Source: Seonamhaeicola algicola
GTDB lineage: Bacteria; Bacteroidota; Bacteroidia; Flavobacteriales; Flavobacteriaceae
DNA: 64,000 nt
Assembly: GCF_007997385.1 (NCBI RefSeq)
Contig: NZ_VOSC01000025.1
Coordinates: 186,292-250,291, forward strand
Reading direction: 5' to 3'
Shown: one piece after another, positions 8,799 to 20,532 of the stretch
How positions within the stretch are numbered: the first letter of the stretch is position 1
Layout: the number at the start of each line of letters is the position of its first letter
Translations under genes and position numbers: made by a program
Notes under the pieces: generated by a model
Seen by the model: only the letters and a program-made list of their open reading frames with translations
Databases searched by the model: none
Told to the model about the DNA's origin: nothing

Positions 8799-11108
8799 AT
8801 GAATCAAGATTATATAAAACCAAATAGCTGGTCTATCATAGAAGAAGGTTTTGATGCTAGTAGAGTAGAGGCTTCAGAAAGTTTGTTTAGTATTGGTAAC
8901 GGCGCCATGGGGCAACGTGCTAATTTTGAAGAAAGCTATTCGGGGCAAACCTTCCAAGGTAGTTATATTGCTGGTGTTTATTATCCAGATAAAACCCGTG
9001 TAGGCTGGTGGAAAAACGGCTATCCAGAGTATTTTGCAAAAGTGTTAAATGCACCAAATTGGATAGGGATAGGTGTTGAAATTAATGGTGAAACTCTAGA
9101 TTTAAATACTTGTACTAACATTGAAGGTTTTAAACGCGAGTTAAACATGAAAGAGGGCTGGTTAGCTAGATCGTTTACGGCAACCATGCCAAACAACATA
9201 AAAGTAAAGGTAGAAAGTCTTCGCTTTTTAAGTTTATCAATAGACGAATTAGGTGCTATTAAATATAATGTTACACCTTTAAATGCCGATGTTGAGGTTG
9301 TTTTTAAACCTTATTTAGATAATGGTATTACAAATAAAGATACCAATTGGGATGATACCTTTTGGGATGTTTTAAACGTAAGCAGTCAAGGTGAACAAGC
9401 ATTTATTGAGGCAAGAACCATGAAAACAGATTTTCATGTGTGTACCTTCATGCAGTCTCAAATTAGTGTAAACGAAAAAGTATTAAACGTAGCACCTTCA
9501 CTTACAACCGAAACAAATAAAATTACATTTTTATATAAGCTCAATGTAAAGCAAGGCGAAACCTGCACTATAAACAAATACGCAGGATATACAGTAGATA
9601 GAAATCACGATAAAAAGGCCTTAATTTCAGCTGCAAAACAAGTTTTAGAGAAGGCACAAACTTTAGGTTTCAATACGCTTTTAAACGACCAAAAGGCGGC
9701 TTGGGCCAACATATGGGAACGTGCCGATATTACTATTAGCGGCGATGTAAAAGCACAACAGGGTATTCGTTTTAATATTTTTCAATTAAACCAAACGTAT
9801 TTAGGTACAGATTCTAGATTAAATATTGGGCCTAAAGGGTTTACAGGTGAAAAATATGGCGGAAGCACTTACTGGGATACCGAAGCCTATTGCATACCCT
9901 TTTACATGGCAACTAAAGATCAAAGTGTTGCAAAAACTTTACTTGAATACAGATACAATCATTTAGATAGAGCTATTGAAAATGCTGAAAAATTAGGTTT
10001 CAAAAATGGCGCAGCATTATACCCAATGGTAACCATGAATGGTGAGGAATGCCACAACGAATGGGAAATTACTTTTGAAGAAATTCACCGTAACGGGGCC
10101 ATAGCTTTTGCTATTTATAATTACCATCGTTACACGGGAGACTACAGTTATATTCCAGAAAAAGGATTGGAAGTTTTAATTGGTATTGCTCGTTTTTGGC
10201 ATCAACGTGCTAATTTTTCAAACGAAAAAAATAAATACGTTATTCTAGGGGTAACAGGGCCAAATGAATACGAAAACAACGTAAACAACAATTGGTATAC
10301 TAACTATTTGGCGCAATGGTGTATTAATTATACGCTAGAAAATTTAGATATTGTAGACTCAAAATACAACGATGATTTTGTAAGAATTGCAGAAAAAGTA
10401 AAACTTACAAAATCTGAAATTGCCTTATGGAAAGCAGTTGCAGATAATATGTATTTTCCATATTCAGAGAAACATAATGTATTTTTACAACAAGATGGTT
10501 TTCTAGATAAAGAATTAATTACTGTAAATAATTTACCAAAAGAAGAACGCCCCATAAACCAACATTGGTCTTGGGATAAAATTTTACGTTCGCCTTACAT
10601 AAAACAGGCCGATGTATTACAAGGGTTTTACTTTTTTGAAGATAAGTTTTCTACAGAAGATTTACAGCGTCATTTCGATTTTTACGAGCCTTATACAGTA
10701 CACGAAAGCTCTCTTTCGCCATGTGTTCATAGTATTCAAGCTGCAAAATTAGGCAGAATGGAACAAGCTTACACTTTCTATTTAAGAACCTCAAGGTTAG
10801 ATCTAGATGATTATAATAAAGAAGTTCATGAAGGCTTACATATTACAAGTATGGCGGGCACATGGATGAGCATTGTTGAAGGTTTTGGTGGTATGCGTGT
10901 AAAAGATAATACGCTTCATTTTGAGCCAAAAATTCCAGAACAATGGGAAGCATTTTCGTTTAAAGTGAATTTTAGAAATCACATTATAAAAGTGAATGTT
11001 ACACAAACCGAAACCAGTTTCGAAATGGTAAACGGTAACGCACTCAATATTTGTGTAAATGGCAAACCACAAATGGTAAAACCAAAGGCACTACAAACCT
11101 CAAACTAA
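8799..11108 (+). CDS. GH65 maltose phosphorylase-type glycoside phosphorylase
   Basis: The 769-residue protein has the GH65 architecture: N-terminal beta-sandwich domain (about 1-270), linker, (alpha/alpha)6 catalytic barrel (about 310-680) and a short C-terminal domain. The catalytic region includes YWDTEAYCIPFY, HNEWEITFEEIHRNGAIAFA and VTGPNEYENNVNNNWYTNY; the Glu of GPNEYEN is the expected general acid. There is no signal peptide, so it acts in the cytoplasm. With pgmB next to it, phosphorolysis of an alpha-glucoside to beta-glucose 1-phosphate is well supported. Maltose is the likeliest substrate, but trehalose, kojibiose or nigerose phosphorylases share the fold. Confidence 0.92.
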   Translation: MNQDYIKPNSWSIIEEGFDASRVEASESLFSIGNGAMGQRANFEESYSGQTFQGSYIAGVYYPDKTRVGWWKNGYPEYFAKVLNAPNWIGIGVEINGETLDLNTCTNIEGFKRELNMKEGWLARSFTATMPNNIKVKVESLRFLSLSIDELGAIKYNVTPLNADVEVVFKPYLDNGITNKDTNWDDTFWDVLNVSSQGEQAFIEARTMKTDFHVCTFMQSQISVNEKVLNVAPSLTTETNKITFLYKLNVKQGETCTINKYAGYTVDRNHDKKALISAAKQVLEKAQTLGFNTLLNDQKAAWANIWERADITISGDVKAQQGIRFNIFQLNQTYLGTDSRLNIGPKGFTGEKYGGSTYWDTEAYCIPFYMATKDQSVAKTLLEYRYNHLDRAIENAEKLGFKNGAALYPMVTMNGEECHNEWEITFEEIHRNGAIAFAIYNYHRYTGDYSYIPEKGLEVLIGIARFWHQRANFSNEKNKYVILGVTGPNEYENNVNNNWYTNYLAQWCINYTLENLDIVDSKYNDDFVRIAEKVKLTKSEIALWKAVADNMYFPYSEKHNVFLQQDGFLDKELITVNNLPKEERPINQHWSWDKILRSPYIKQADVLQGFYFFEDKFSTEDLQRHFDFYEPYTVHESSLSPCVHSIQAAKLGRMEQAYTFYLRTSRLDLDDYNKEVHEGLHITSMAGTWMSIVEGFGGMRVKDNTLHFEPKIPEQWEAFSFKVNFRNHIIKVNVTQTETSFEMVNGNALNICVNGKPQMVKPKALQTSN

Positions 11109-13238
<2,130 letters not shown>

Positions 13239-13240
13239 TT

Positions 13241-15181
13241 ATGATGCAACCACTAAAACTAAACACATTAAAATTAGTACTTTTCACGTTAACTATTTTT
13301 GCTTTATCTTGTAAAAACAACGTTGAAAACGCTGTTGCAAAAGCACCAGTAATTGATGTTGAAAAACACGATATTGAACGAATTGAACCCTTAAATTGGT
13401 GGGTTGGCTTTAAAAACAATGCTTTGCAGTTGTTGGTAAAGCATCCTAATATTTCTAATGCAACACCTCATGTTTCGTATCCGGGTGTGTCTATAAAAAA
13501 GATACACAAAGCAGATAGCCCAAATTACTTGTTTATAGATTTAATTATTGAAGACAATATACCAGCAGGTAAATTCAATATCGTATTTACCGAAGCTAAT
13601 AAAACCGATTTAGTGTACACCTACGAATTAAAAGAACGCACCAAAGCAGCCGAAGATTTTGTAGGTTTTAATAGTAGTGATGCAGTGTATTTAATAACGC
13701 CCGATAGGTTTGCAAATGGTAATACCACCAACGATGTAAACACACAATTATTAGAAAAAACTGTTGATAGAACCAATGATTATGGTAGGCATGGTGGCGA
13801 TATAGCTGGTATTACTAAGCATTTAGATTATATTGATGATATGGGTTTTACTGCCATTTGGCCTTGCCCATTATTAACTAATAATATGCCTAGTTCTTCA
13901 TATCATGGGTATGCAATGACAAATTTTTATCAGGTAGATCCGCGTTTTGGTACTTTAGATGAATACATCAATCTTTCTAAAAAGGCACAAGAACGTGGCA
14001 TGAAATTAATTATGGATCAAGTAGCAAATCACTGCGGTTCAGAGCACTGGTGGATGAAGGATTTGCCGTTTAAAAACTGGTTAAATCAGCAAGATACGTA
14101 TTTAAAAAACAAAGAAAATCTATTCAATTCTAACCACCGAAGAACAGCCAATCAAGATATATACGCTTCTAAAAGTGATAAAGCAATGATGAGTGAAGGG
14201 TGGTTTGTACCAACAATGCCAGATTTAAATCAGAAAAATCCTTTTTTAGCAACTTATTTAATTCAAAATAGTATTTGGTGGGTAGAAACTTTAGAGCTTG
14301 GTGGTATTCGTCAAGATACATACCCATATCCTGATAAAGATTTTATGAGTGATTGGGCAGGAGCCATCATGCATGAGTATCCTAATTTTAATATTGTTGG
14401 TGAAGAATGGAGCTACAACCCATTACTAATTGCCTATTGGCAAGACGGTCACAAAAATAACGATGGTTACGATTCTAACTTAAAATCGACCATGGATTTT
14501 GCAATGCAAGCCAAAATAACCGAAGCATTACGTGAAGAAGAATCTTGGGATGGAGGTTTAGTTAAAATTTATGAAGCACTTGCTAACGATTTTGCTTATG
14601 CAAGGCCTCATGATATTATGGTATTTAATGATAACCATGATATGAGCAGAATTTTTACCCAATTAAAAGGCGATGTTACCAATACAAAAATGGCGTTAAG
14701 TACTATTTTAACATTACCACGCACACCACAAATTTACTACGGTACCGAAATTTTAATGAACGATTTTGATAAACCTGGAGATCACGGTTTGCTTAGAGGA
14801 GATTTCCCTGGAGGATGGGATAATGATACTGTTAATGCATTTACTGGCGAAGGTTTAACCGATGCTCAAAAAGATATGCAAAAGTACCTTAAAACACTTT
14901 TAAATTTTAGAAAAAACAGTAAAGCTATTCATAAAGGTAAAACCATTCATTTTGCACCTAAAAATGGAGTTTACGTACTTTTTAGAATTTTTGAAAACGA
15001 AGTTGTAATGCATGTATTAAATAAAAATGAAGGCAAAACAACTCTTAATTTAGAAAGGTTTGAAGAAATAGGATTGCAAGGTAAAACACTCAAAAATATA
15101 ATGTCTAACCAAACGTTTGTTTGGAATGACGTGTTAGAATTAAACCAAAAAGGAAGTTTCATTTTTTTATATAGGTTATAA
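13241..15181 (+). CDS. GH13 alpha-amylase/neopullulanase-type lipoprotein (SusA-like)
   Basis: The 646-residue protein has an N-terminal signal with lipobox FALSC, indicating a lipoprotein. An N-terminal Ig-like domain of the cyclomaltodextrinase type (about 40-130) precedes the GH13 barrel, whose conserved regions are visible: MDQVANHCG, GGIRQDTYPYP (nucleophile Asp), VGEEWSYNP (acid/base Glu) and FNDNHDMSR (transition-state Asp). It likely hydrolyses alpha-1,4 linkages in starch fragments, cyclodextrins or pullulan-like chains in the periplasm or at the outer membrane. Start and stop lie 2 bp from both neighbours, a tight operon position. Exact specificity cannot be read from sequence. Confidence 0.92.
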   Translation: MMQPLKLNTLKLVLFTLTIFALSCKNNVENAVAKAPVIDVEKHDIERIEPLNWWVGFKNNALQLLVKHPNISNATPHVSYPGVSIKKIHKADSPNYLFIDLIIEDNIPAGKFNIVFTEANKTDLVYTYELKERTKAAEDFVGFNSSDAVYLITPDRFANGNTTNDVNTQLLEKTVDRTNDYGRHGGDIAGITKHLDYIDDMGFTAIWPCPLLTNNMPSSSYHGYAMTNFYQVDPRFGTLDEYINLSKKAQERGMKLIMDQVANHCGSEHWWMKDLPFKNWLNQQDTYLKNKENLFNSNHRRTANQDIYASKSDKAMMSEGWFVPTMPDLNQKNPFLATYLIQNSIWWVETLELGGIRQDTYPYPDKDFMSDWAGAIMHEYPNFNIVGEEWSYNPLLIAYWQDGHKNNDGYDSNLKSTMDFAMQAKITEALREEESWDGGLVKIYEALANDFAYARPHDIMVFNDNHDMSRIFTQLKGDVTNTKMALSTILTLPRTPQIYYGTEILMNDFDKPGDHGLLRGDFPGGWDNDTVNAFTGEGLTDAQKDMQKYLKTLLNFRKNSKAIHKGKTIHFAPKNGVYVLFRIFENEVVMHVLNKNEGKTTLNLERFEEIGLQGKTLKNIMSNQTFVWNDVLELNQKGSFIFLYRL

Positions 15182-15183
15182 TT

Positions 15184-16140
15184 ATGTATAGATTAATAGC
15201 ATTTGTGGGCTTCCTTTTACTTTTTAGCGCTTGTAAAAATGAACCTAAACAAACAACTCAAATTAAGCGCATAAACCCAGTTAAAATAACTGAAAATATT
15301 AGTGGTGGTTTTTTAGAGCGTTATACCAATTTTAAAACCGATTTTATCAAACCAAGAACGGTTGATGTTTGGTTGCCTAATAATTATTCAACAAATAAAA
15401 AATATGCAGTATTATATATGCACGATGGGCAAATGTTATTTGATAGCACAACCACATGGAATAAGCAAGAATGGAAGGTTGATGAGTGGGCAAGTAAGCT
15501 TCAAAATGAAGCCTTAACGCAAGATTTTATTGTTGTAGCAATTCATAATATTGCTGAAATAAGATGGCAAGATTTATTTCCAGAAAAAGCCTTTTCAAAT
15601 TTAAATAAGGAAGAGAAAACCTTGATTTCAACTCAGAAAAATGAAATTAAGCAAACCAGCAATTTGTCTGGTGATAATTATTTGAAGTTCTTAGTAAAAG
15701 AGCTAAAGCCTTTTATAGATAGCCAATACGCAACGTTACCAAGCAAGGAGCATACATTTGTAGCAGGCTCTAGTATGGGTGGTTTAATGAGTATGTATGC
15801 TATTTGCGAATACCCAGAGGTTTTTGGTGGAGCTGCATGCATGTCTACACATTGGCCAGGAGCTGCGCCAATAGACAACAACCCATTACCTAAAGCTATT
15901 TTTACATATGTGAAAAATAATGTGCCTAATGCAAAAAATCATAAATTATATTTTGATTACGGAACCGAAACCCTAGATGCTCATTATCCGCAATACGCTT
16001 CTACCGTAGATAGTATTTTTTTAAATAACGGTTATACAGCTTCAAACTATAAAAATTTAAAATTTGAAGGGACAGACCATAGTGAAAATTCATGGAATAA
16101 ACGCTTAAACGAGCCACTAACATTTCTGCTAAAAAAATAA
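15184..16140 (+). CDS. Alpha/beta-hydrolase esterase lipoprotein (CE1/esterase-D-like)
   Basis: The 318-residue product begins with a lipoprotein signal (LLLFSAC). The fold is that of putative esterases (Esterase_D/CE1-like): RTVDVWLPNNY, YMHDGQMLFDS, the nucleophile elbow GSSMGG (Ser about 200) and a C-terminal His in GTDHSENSW. It sits between two GH13 genes with a 2-bp and a 19-bp spacer, so it belongs to the alpha-glucan operon. Esterases are common companions of alpha-amylases in flavobacterial maltose loci, yet starch is not normally acylated; the substrate is unknown. Removal of acyl groups from modified glucans is one possibility. Confidence 0.82.
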   Translation: MYRLIAFVGFLLLFSACKNEPKQTTQIKRINPVKITENISGGFLERYTNFKTDFIKPRTVDVWLPNNYSTNKKYAVLYMHDGQMLFDSTTTWNKQEWKVDEWASKLQNEALTQDFIVVAIHNIAEIRWQDLFPEKAFSNLNKEEKTLISTQKNEIKQTSNLSGDNYLKFLVKELKPFIDSQYATLPSKEHTFVAGSSMGGLMSMYAICEYPEVFGGAACMSTHWPGAAPIDNNPLPKAIFTYVKNNVPNAKNHKLYFDYGTETLDAHYPQYASTVDSIFLNNGYTASNYKNLKFEGTDHSENSWNKRLNEPLTFLLKK

Positions 16141-16159
16141 ATTTCAATAATAAATACTT

Positions 16160-18034
16160 ATGAAAAAAGTAGTATTTTTAGTATGTTTATTGTCGTTTTT
16201 GTTTATTGTTTGTTGCAAAAATGATAAAGCAGAATTATCCAAAAAAAACATAGTATTGAAAGAAAAATATGTTGTTTATCAAGTGTTTACAAGGCTTTTT
16301 GGAAACACAAACACTACAAATAAACCTTGGGGTACTATACAAGAAAACGGTGTTGGTAAGTTTAACGATTTTACTAATAAAGCACTAAAAGAAATAAAAA
16401 AATTAGGCGTTACGCATATTTGGTACACAGGAGTGCCGCATCACAATGTTATTACAGATTATACCGCTTTTGGTATTACTAACGATGATCCTGATGTGGT
16501 TAAAGGAAGAGCCGGCTCACCTTACGCGGTTAAAGATTATTATAATGTAAACCCAGATTTAGCAGTTAATGTTGAAAATAGGTTAGAAGAATTTAAAGCT
16601 TTGATAGAGCGCACGCACAATGCTGGTTTAAAACTTATTATTGATATTGTGCCCAACCACGTTGCCCGAAATTATAAAAGTCTTACAAACCCTGAAGGTG
16701 TTAAAGATTTTGGAGCTGATGATGATAAAACGGTAACGTATCACGTAAATAATAACTTTTATTATAATCCAGACGAGTCTTTTAAAGTGCCAAATTGGGA
16801 AAATGGTTATTCGCCTCTAGGTGATTATACACATCCGTTAGAAGATGGTTATTTTGATGAGCAACCTGCAAAATGGACAGGTAACGGGTCTAGGTTATCA
16901 CAGCCTAAAATGAACGATTGGTATGAAACTGTTAAAGTTAATTATGGTATAAAACCTGATGGAAGTAAAGATTTTGATACACTTCCGCAAGGTTTCGATG
17001 CTAAAAGTTATAAAGCGCATTTTCAGTTTTGGCAAGATAAAACGGTGCCTAATTCGTGGGTTAAATTTAAAGATATTGCTTTGTATTGGACGTGTATGGG
17101 CGTTGATGGTTTTAGGTTTGATATGGCAGAAATGGTGCCCGTTGCGTTTTGGAGTTATATGAATTCGCATATAAAAACCGAAAATCCTGATGCTTTTTTA
17201 TTGGCAGAAGTTTACAACCCAAAGTTGTACAGAGATTACATAAAAAAGGGAAAAATGGATTATTTGTACGATAAGGTACAGTTATACGATACCATTAAGC
17301 ATATTATGCAAGGGCATGGAAAAACAGATAATATTCCGCCAATACAAGACAGTTTAAAGGATATTGAGCACCACATGCTTCATTTTTTAGAAAACCATGA
17401 CGAGCAACGTATTGCAAGTGCTGAATTTGCTGGAAATGCAGAAAAAGGTAAGCCAGCAATGGTGGTTTCGGCAACCATAAGTACTGCACCAACAATGGTG
17501 TATTTTGCGCAAGAAGTTGGTGAAGATGGTAGCGAAAATGCAGGTTTTGGGCAACCATCAAGAACTTCAATTTTCGATTACATTGGAGTTCCAGCGTACC
17601 AACGTTGGGTAAATAATAAACAATTTGATGGCGGCCAGCTTACCCAAAATGAAAAAAGCCTAAGAGATTTCTACAAGCGCTTGTTAAACCTTACTGTATC
17701 AAATTCTGCTTTGGCAGGTAATTATGAAGATATTCATGTTTACAATAGGAAACATACTGAAAATTATTCTGATAAAGTGTTATCATATTTACGATGGAGT
17801 AACGAACAAACCTTATTAATAGTAACAAATTTTGATGCAAAAAACGCATCAGAATTCAACTTAAAGATTCCTAAAAGTAGTATTGAAGCACTAGGGCTTA
17901 AAAATGGAAATTATAAAATGCATGATATTTTATATAATAATTACAAAACATCTTTAAAAATTGAAAATTTTCAAGGAGAATTAGCACTCCATATTAAACC
18001 CTTGGAATCCTTTATTTTAAAACTTCAAAATTAA
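16160..18034 (+). CDS. GH13 alpha-amylase-family lipoprotein
   Basis: The 624-residue protein has a signal with a CC lipobox region (FLFIVCC), indicating lipid anchoring. GH13 conserved regions are present: IIDIVPNHVARN, GVDGFRFDMAEMVP (nucleophile Asp), FLLAEVYNP (acid/base Glu) and FLENHDEQR (Asp). A long insert between the second and third regions (about residues 190-300) and a C-terminal beta domain are typical of the subfamily common in Bacteroidota. It is the last gene of the maltose operon. It probably has a different chain-length or linkage preference from the upstream GH13 enzyme; that is inference from the duplication. Confidence 0.9.
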   Translation: MKKVVFLVCLLSFLFIVCCKNDKAELSKKNIVLKEKYVVYQVFTRLFGNTNTTNKPWGTIQENGVGKFNDFTNKALKEIKKLGVTHIWYTGVPHHNVITDYTAFGITNDDPDVVKGRAGSPYAVKDYYNVNPDLAVNVENRLEEFKALIERTHNAGLKLIIDIVPNHVARNYKSLTNPEGVKDFGADDDKTVTYHVNNNFYYNPDESFKVPNWENGYSPLGDYTHPLEDGYFDEQPAKWTGNGSRLSQPKMNDWYETVKVNYGIKPDGSKDFDTLPQGFDAKSYKAHFQFWQDKTVPNSWVKFKDIALYWTCMGVDGFRFDMAEMVPVAFWSYMNSHIKTENPDAFLLAEVYNPKLYRDYIKKGKMDYLYDKVQLYDTIKHIMQGHGKTDNIPPIQDSLKDIEHHMLHFLENHDEQRIASAEFAGNAEKGKPAMVVSATISTAPTMVYFAQEVGEDGSENAGFGQPSRTSIFDYIGVPAYQRWVNNKQFDGGQLTQNEKSLRDFYKRLLNLTVSNSALAGNYEDIHVYNRKHTENYSDKVLSYLRWSNEQTLLIVTNFDAKNASEFNLKIPKSSIEALGLKNGNYKMHDILYNNYKTSLKIENFQGELALHIKPLESFILKLQN

Positions 18035-18066
18035 ACCAAAACGCATTTCAAAATAAAATATTGCCT

Positions 18067-18084
18067 AAAAAGTGTAACTTTTTT
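18067..18084 (+). terminator. Weak terminator-like hairpin after the maltose operon
   Basis: AAAAAGT (18067-18073) pairs with ACTTTTT (18077-18083) around a 3-nt loop and runs into T residues. The stem is AT-rich and only 7 bp, so the call is tentative. Confidence 0.35.
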
Positions 18085-18127
18085 AATGTTATGATGTCTT
18101 GTATTTAACGACTAAGTTAAATATTTG

Positions 18128-18135
18128 TAAATTTG
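18128..18135 (+). promoter_or_regulatory. -7 promoter element of the GAF-domain gene
   Basis: TAAATTTG is a perfect TAnnTTTG match 18 bp before the ATG at 18154; a TTG lies 26 nt upstream (18099-18101), a little far. The in-frame TTG at 18133 lies inside this box, which argues for the ATG as start. Confidence 0.5.
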
Positions 18136-18153
18136 CAGCACAAGACGCTTAAC

Positions 18154-20532
18154 ATGATAAATATAAATGACAACATAGAATCTCCCTTAATTCTAAAGGT
18201 GAGCTTTAATAAGCTACTTCAGTATTATGAAGACTTGCTAAAGCATGATGATGAGTTTGTTGTGGCAAAAGCTAAACGTGTTTTAAGTACAGCAAAATCT
18301 TACCCTGTATTGCGTGAGGGCTTTACTGAAACCAAAATTTTAGAAGAAAGAAAAAAAGAAATAGGCATAATTTTACAAGATTCTTTTAGCCCTCTTCTAA
18401 CAAAAAACGAAATAAAAACAGCATCGGTACCATTTCATGATTTAATTTTTAATAAATCTGAAAGGTTTGAAAATATTATAAAAACAGCGGGTAGTAGTTT
18501 TGAACTTCAAATAAAAAATATGCCCGAAGATTACCGATATATTATAGCGTGTACAATAATTTTAAATTTCTGTTATGGCTATGATATAAATTTTAAGCGT
18601 CCGTTTTACTACGAAATTCCTGATGCTAATGGTATTATGCGTTATTATAAAATAATGTACAATGCAGATTTTTGTGAAATTAAACCAACAGGAACAGGAC
18701 CTAAAATTACACAAGAAGATTATGATGAATTACTTGATAATTTTGATAATTTAGAGCTTTGGAAAGAAAAATTTCCACCCAATAGTTATCTTTTTGAAGG
18801 CTTTGTAATTTCTAACATTTTTGATATTACAGATGACCAATCTATATCAAACATAAAATCTACATTAATTAGAGATGACGGAAATAAAGATGAAAGTTTC
18901 ATGGAAAGCTTTTATGAAATATTCCGTTCATTATTAGGTATTAAAGATATTAAAGTAGGTTTTTCAATTTATAATGAAGAAGAAAACAGTTTTGAGCATG
19001 TTTATGGTGTTAAAGCTAGTAGTTATTTGTTAGGTAATATTGAAAAAGAAAATTGTAAAACCACACTTTGCAACTGGTCTTATGACCGAATAATAAACGA
19101 GCATAAAAACGTTTCGGTATCTGATATTGAAAAGCTTTATAAAAAATCTGAGGGTCAATTACCACACATAAAAAAACTACATGACCAAGGTATAAAAAGT
19201 GCCATTTTTGCACCTATAGCAAATGAAAACGGCCTTATGGGAGTTATTGAAATTGTATCAAATAAACCCAAAGTTTTAAACAGTATTAATGCCAACAAAT
19301 TGGTAGATATAATGCCGTACATAGTATCTGCGGTAGAGCGTTCAAAAACTGAAGAAGAAAACTTAATTGAAGCTGTAATACAAAAAGAATGTACATCTAT
19401 ACACCCAAGTGTACATTGGCGTTTTGCAAAGGAAGCAAAAGAGTTTATTAAAAAAGACATGTTAGGTCAACAAGCAAGGTTTAAAAAAATTGCTTTTGAT
19501 GGTGTGTACCCACTTTATGGGCAAATTGATGTTAAAGGATCGTCTGATGCTAGAAATCATGCAACTCAAAAAGACCTGGCACTACAATTAACACTTGTAG
19601 ATAAAATTCTTGATGTTATACCGGCTAATGAAAAATTACCAGTTTATGAGCAGCTTAAGTTTGAAATAGCATCTTTTGATAAAGCTATTAAAACCGATTT
19701 TAAAGTTGATACAGAGCAACAATTAACACGTTTCTTTAAAGAAGAAATAGAGCCTTTATTTATTTTCTTTTTAGAAAAAAAGAATTTTGCTAAAGAAGAA
19801 ATAGAAGATTATTTCAGTAAAGTAGATACCAATCTTGGTGTAATTTATTATTACAGAAAAAATTACGATGATACCATTGCTTTAATAAACAAAAACATGT
19901 CTGCATTACTTGATGAGAAACAAGTGGAGGCACAAAACATGTATCCGCACTTTTTTGAGCGTTTTAAAACCGATGGCGTAGAGCATAACATGTACATTGG
20001 CGAGTCTATTACAAAAGAAGATAGTTTTAATACTATTTATTTGTACAACTTAAGACTATGGCAATTACAGGTAATGTATGAAATGGAAAACAGCTTTTAC
20101 CAAAACCAAAGCGAATACCCAATTGGTTTAGATGTAGCATCAATGATTTTGGTATTTAACCAACCATTATCTATTAGGTTTAGAATGGATGAAAAACAGT
20201 TTGATGTAGATGGTACTTATAATGCGCGCTATGAAGTAGTAAAAAAACGTGTTGATAAGGCCTTTATAAAAGGTACAGATGAACGTGTTACTGCCAAAGG
20301 GAAAATGACTATTATTTACTCGCAAAAAGAAGATGAGGTTGAGTATTTAAAATACATTAGTTTTATGCAATCTAAAAACCTATTTGCAAATGATGTTGAA
20401 ATAGTTGAGTTAGAAGATTTGCAGGGTGTAACAGGTTTAAAAGCTATTAGAGTTAGCATGAATTACCAAAAGCGTGAAAATGAAAACACGTTTTATTCAT
20501 ACGATGATTTAATGAATGAAATTAAGGCTTAA
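18154..20532 (+). CDS. GAF-domain-containing protein of unknown function
   Basis: The 792-residue soluble protein starts at ATG 18154, because the upstream TTG is within a promoter box. A GAF-like sensor domain is visible at about residues 240-400 (KDIKVGFSIYNEEENSFEHV ... SAIFAPIANENGLMGVIEIV), bounded by uncharacterised N- and C-terminal regions; no kinase, cyclase, EAL or GGDEF motif is seen. Such long GAF proteins are common in Flavobacteriia but have no known function. It is convergent with the HD/Pycsar-effector-like gene, and the two overlap by 4 bp at their stop codons. GAF domains often bind cyclic nucleotides, so a link to the neighbour is possible but unproven. Confidence 0.75.
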   Translation: MININDNIESPLILKVSFNKLLQYYEDLLKHDDEFVVAKAKRVLSTAKSYPVLREGFTETKILEERKKEIGIILQDSFSPLLTKNEIKTASVPFHDLIFNKSERFENIIKTAGSSFELQIKNMPEDYRYIIACTIILNFCYGYDINFKRPFYYEIPDANGIMRYYKIMYNADFCEIKPTGTGPKITQEDYDELLDNFDNLELWKEKFPPNSYLFEGFVISNIFDITDDQSISNIKSTLIRDDGNKDESFMESFYEIFRSLLGIKDIKVGFSIYNEEENSFEHVYGVKASSYLLGNIEKENCKTTLCNWSYDRIINEHKNVSVSDIEKLYKKSEGQLPHIKKLHDQGIKSAIFAPIANENGLMGVIEIVSNKPKVLNSINANKLVDIMPYIVSAVERSKTEEENLIEAVIQKECTSIHPSVHWRFAKEAKEFIKKDMLGQQARFKKIAFDGVYPLYGQIDVKGSSDARNHATQKDLALQLTLVDKILDVIPANEKLPVYEQLKFEIASFDKAIKTDFKVDTEQQLTRFFKEEIEPLFIFFLEKKNFAKEEIEDYFSKVDTNLGVIYYYRKNYDDTIALINKNMSALLDEKQVEAQNMYPHFFERFKTDGVEHNMYIGESITKEDSFNTIYLYNLRLWQLQVMYEMENSFYQNQSEYPIGLDVASMILVFNQPLSIRFRMDEKQFDVDGTYNARYEVVKKRVDKAFIKGTDERVTAKGKMTIIYSQKEDEVEYLKYISFMQSKNLFANDVEIVELEDLQGVTGLKAIRVSMNYQKRENENTFYSYDDLMNEIKA

